64,000 bases of DNA, from NCBI RefSeq assembly GCF_010731695.1, contig NZ_AP022586.1, positions 3,410,001 to 3,474,000 on the forward strand. Reading direction: 5' to 3'. The DNA is from Mycolicibacterium litorale (GTDB lineage Bacteria > Actinomycetota > Actinomycetes > Mycobacteriales > Mycobacteriaceae). Positions within the stretch are counted from its first letter, which is position 1; each line of letters starts with the position of its first letter. The notes under the pieces were generated by a model, which was not told the origin of the DNA, did no database searches, and saw only the letters and a program-made list of their open reading frames with translations. Below are positions 62,131-64,000 of the stretch, piece by piece. Both the position numbers and the translations under genes were made by a program.

Positions 62131-63780
62131 TCAGGGGACGTTGAGCCGGCGCGCGAGATCCGGTCCACCCACCTCACGGATGAAGTCGGCGTCGCCGCAG
62201 ACCACGAGTTGATCGCGGGCACGGGACAAGCCGACGTAAAGGCGTTCGCGGGAGCGCTCGAACTCGCCCTCCTCGTTGACCACGAGCACGACGCAGCGGC
62301 GTTCAAGCCCCTTGAACCCCAGCACGTGCCCGTAGAACACCTGGTCGGTGTCCCAGAAGGAATCCCAGTACGCCGAGTGCCCGTCTTTCTGACGCTCCGC
62401 CTGCTCCGGATGGCGGCTCCCGGTCGTCAACAGCGCCAGATCCTCCGGGCGCCAGCCCTCGTCGAGGAGAAGGTCGATCTGATCGTCGCCCGCGTCCATC
62501 GCCTCGTCGCGGCTGCAGGCGACGAAGGTGACCGCCGGCCCTTCGCCGCCGAGGAACCGCATCGGGTGGTCGACGAGCGGCTGGAACGCGTTGGCGATCT
62601 GGCGCGTGTTGCGCAGATTGTGGTCCAGGATCAACGGAGCCAGCGGCACCGGCGGTGACCCCACGCGGTTGAACACGCGCTGACCCTCGTCGGTGAACAC
62701 ATACAGGCCGCCGTCGACCGGGTCGCGCAGGGCGGCCAGCAGCGGATCCCACCACGCGTCGGCGAAGTCCTGCGCCTCGTCCACCACGATCGAGTCGAAC
62801 CGGTGCCCCGGCTCGAGTTGCGCTGCGAGATCGGCCATGTGGAGCGGAAGGTCGTGCTCCCAGAACTTGACCGTCTCCTCGGTACGGAGAGCCTCGTCGG
62901 GCCCTTCCGGCGCGCCCCACTGCACGCCGAGAGCGTGGAACTCCCCGACGTACGCGGGTTGCTGCCGGCGCGGCCACGTGGCGGCGACGCGCTCGAGGTA
63001 CGACGCCAGGCCGTGGGAGTAGCAGACCAGCGCGACGCGTTGACCGCGCTGCGCCAGCCGACGCGCCTGTTCCATGGCGAGGAAGGTCTTGCCGCTGCCC
63101 GCGCCGCCGCGGACCTCGACGCGGGTGAGCAGACGGATGGCGTCGAGGATGACGGCCTGGTGCTCCGTCAAAGCGTCGGCGGCGTCCTCGTTGGCCAAGG
63201 CACGGGCGACGACGTCACGCTGCGGCAGACCGCGCCCGGACAGGGCGGTGTTGAGCTGATCGATGCCGTCCTTGGTGAGCAGCGGCCGGTCGAGTTCCTG
63301 ACGCACGAGGACATAGCGCAGCTTGTCGACGAGCTTGGGCAGATCAGTACGGTCGATCACCTTCCAGCGGGGGCACTCCGGTAGGCCGAAGTCGACCGGC
63401 AGTTCGGTGTTCGGCAGGACGACGACGTGGTCCCAGCGCAGCCGGCCCTGAGTCCAGCGCGGGTCCTTCTCGATGAAGTCCCGCAGCGCGTAGCAGGCTT
63501 CGCGGGCCTGGCGGACCGGTTCGATGGGGAACTCGCGACCGCCGCGGACCTGCCGCCAGCCATGGCCGTCGTGCCAGACCTCACCGCCCTTGACCTCGAT
63601 GCAGACGATGCCGGCACCCTCGATGGCGACGACGAAGTCGACCTCGTGGTCCTTGAGGTGGTCGGTGACGCGCTGGCCCGGCACCACGAGGTCGTTGGGC
63701 TCGAGCTGGTCGACCAGCGCCTGATAGGTACTGCGCTCGGAGCTCTTGAGGCGGGGGTGCTCATCAGGCGTGATGGTCAC
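62131..63780 (-). CDS. NERD-domain UvrD/Rep-like helicase
   Basis: The 549-residue protein begins with a nuclease-related domain (NERD). Residues Asp48, Glu62 and Lys64 in VDFVVAIEG and CIEVKGG are the PD-(D/E)XK-type site. The helicase core follows, with Walker A GGAGSGKT at 225-232, DEAQDF, and a C-terminal YVGLSRARDQLVV block of SF1 helicases. Such fusions are found in DNA repair and defence contexts. It is transcribed leftward, 27 bp from the next gene. Full length. Confidence 0.88.
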   Translation of the reverse strand: MTITPDEHPRLKSSERSTYQALVDQLEPNDLVVPGQRVTDHLKDHEVDFVVAIEGAGIVCIEVKGGEVWHDGHGWRQVRGGREFPIEPVRQAREACYALRDFIEKDPRWTQGRLRWDHVVVLPNTELPVDFGLPECPRWKVIDRTDLPKLVDKLRYVLVRQELDRPLLTKDGIDQLNTALSGRGLPQRDVVARALANEDAADALTEHQAVILDAIRLLTRVEVRGGAGSGKTFLAMEQARRLAQRGQRVALVCYSHGLASYLERVAATWPRRQQPAYVGEFHALGVQWGAPEGPDEALRTEETVKFWEHDLPLHMADLAAQLEPGHRFDSIVVDEAQDFADAWWDPLLAALRDPVDGGLYVFTDEGQRVFNRVGSPPVPLAPLILDHNLRNTRQIANAFQPLVDHPMRFLGGEGPAVTFVACSRDEAMDAGDDQIDLLLDEGWRPEDLALLTTGSRHPEQAERQKDGHSAYWDSFWDTDQVFYGHVLGFKGLERRCVVLVVNEEGEFERSRERLYVGLSRARDQLVVCGDADFIREVGGPDLARRLNVP

Positions 63781-63807
63781 GGCGTCGATGCTAGCGAGGT
63801 ACGCGGG

Positions 63808-64000
63808 CTATTCGTCGGCCATCGCGTACACCCGGCTCTGACGCGACGGCAGTTCGATGTCGTTCTCGTCGTAGGCGCGCAGGATGTCGCGACGTAGTCG
63901 CCGCTGCACCGACCACTGCGCATTCGGGCGCGTCTTGATGGTCATGCGCAGCGTCAGCAGGTCGGGCGACAGTTCCTGAACCCCCAGCATCTCCGGCTTG
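63808..64000 (-). CDS. MscS-type mechanosensitive channel, C-terminal fragment (partial)
   Basis: This minus-strand reading frame is cut by the right edge, leaving about 63 residues of the C-terminus. The sequence KPEMLGVQELSPDLLTLRM and a following NAQWSVQRRLRRDI helix match the cytoplasmic C-terminal domain of MscS channels. That domain forms the cage below the pore. The rest, including the membrane helices, lies outside the window. Its stop is 27 bp from the NERD-helicase start. Confidence 0.75.
   Translation of the reverse strand, partial: KPEMLGVQELSPDLLTLRMTIKTRPNAQWSVQRRLRRDILRAYDENDIELPSRQSRVYAMADE

Overview
The window is high-GC actinobacterial DNA and most likely comes from a fast-growing mycobacterium (Mycolicibacterium-type). 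The evidence is a WS/DGAT triacylglycerol synthase, a DUF3060 envelope protein, an Mks/Wadjet (Ept-like) condensin operon, a RecD close to the mycobacterial form, and several genes that look leaderless. No rRNA, tRNA, CRISPR array, insertion sequence, integrase or replication origin was seen. Both ends cut through genes: recB at the left and an MscS-type channel at the right.

0-3.7 kb holds the end of recB, a STAS-domain protein, a NYN-nuclease/OST-HTH protein and recD. 3.7-5.8 kb is a SulP transporter-merR pair behind a promoter with the 19-bp spacer typical of MerR control. 5.8-10.4 kb is an SRPBCC-sulfatase-kinase/flippase operon. 10.5-21.4 kb is an organosulfur-type block: NtaA/DszA-like and SsuD-like monooxygenases, two SfnB/DszC-like flavoproteins, an MFS/HxlR pair, and a four-gene CUT1-type sugar ABC importer. 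21.4-28.5 kb carries mostly single genes (AhpD, TspO-like, DUF3060, DUF218, epimerase, F420/LLM enzyme) and a hydrolase-tetR-tetR operon.

28.8-34.3 kb is a Wadjet/Mks operon (jetA, jetB, jetC) with no jetD behind it. Where jetD is expected, a cluster of poorly characterised genes begins. It contains a phage-P5-like peptidoglycan hydrolase (+), five tightly packed minus-strand genes of 289, 677, 1127, 1528 and 583 aa read leftward from 48.0 to 35.4 kb (one with a DUF6603-like fold), and on the other side a membrane-anchored Ig-like protein and an M15-like zinc peptidase (+). Neither hydrolase has a Sec signal. Related 12-bp dyads lie next to the divergent start of the operon and before the M15 gene, with a weak version before the P5-like gene. 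A 19-nt direct repeat (17/19 identical) brackets the segment at 34.33 and 50.59 kb. This cluster is the best candidate in the window for an undescribed system.

49.5-57.8 kb returns to housekeeping and lipid/redox genes: an LLM oxidoreductase, WS/DGAT, heme oxygenase with a TetR regulator, SDR, EamA exporter and an HtrA protease. 57.8-63.8 kb is rich in nucleic-acid and ADP-ribose functions: a lower-GC PD-(D/E)XK nuclease, an NrtR-like regulator divergent from an ADP-ribosylglycohydrolase/phosphatase fusion across a clear palindrome, a zinc-rich HNH-like protein and a NERD-helicase.
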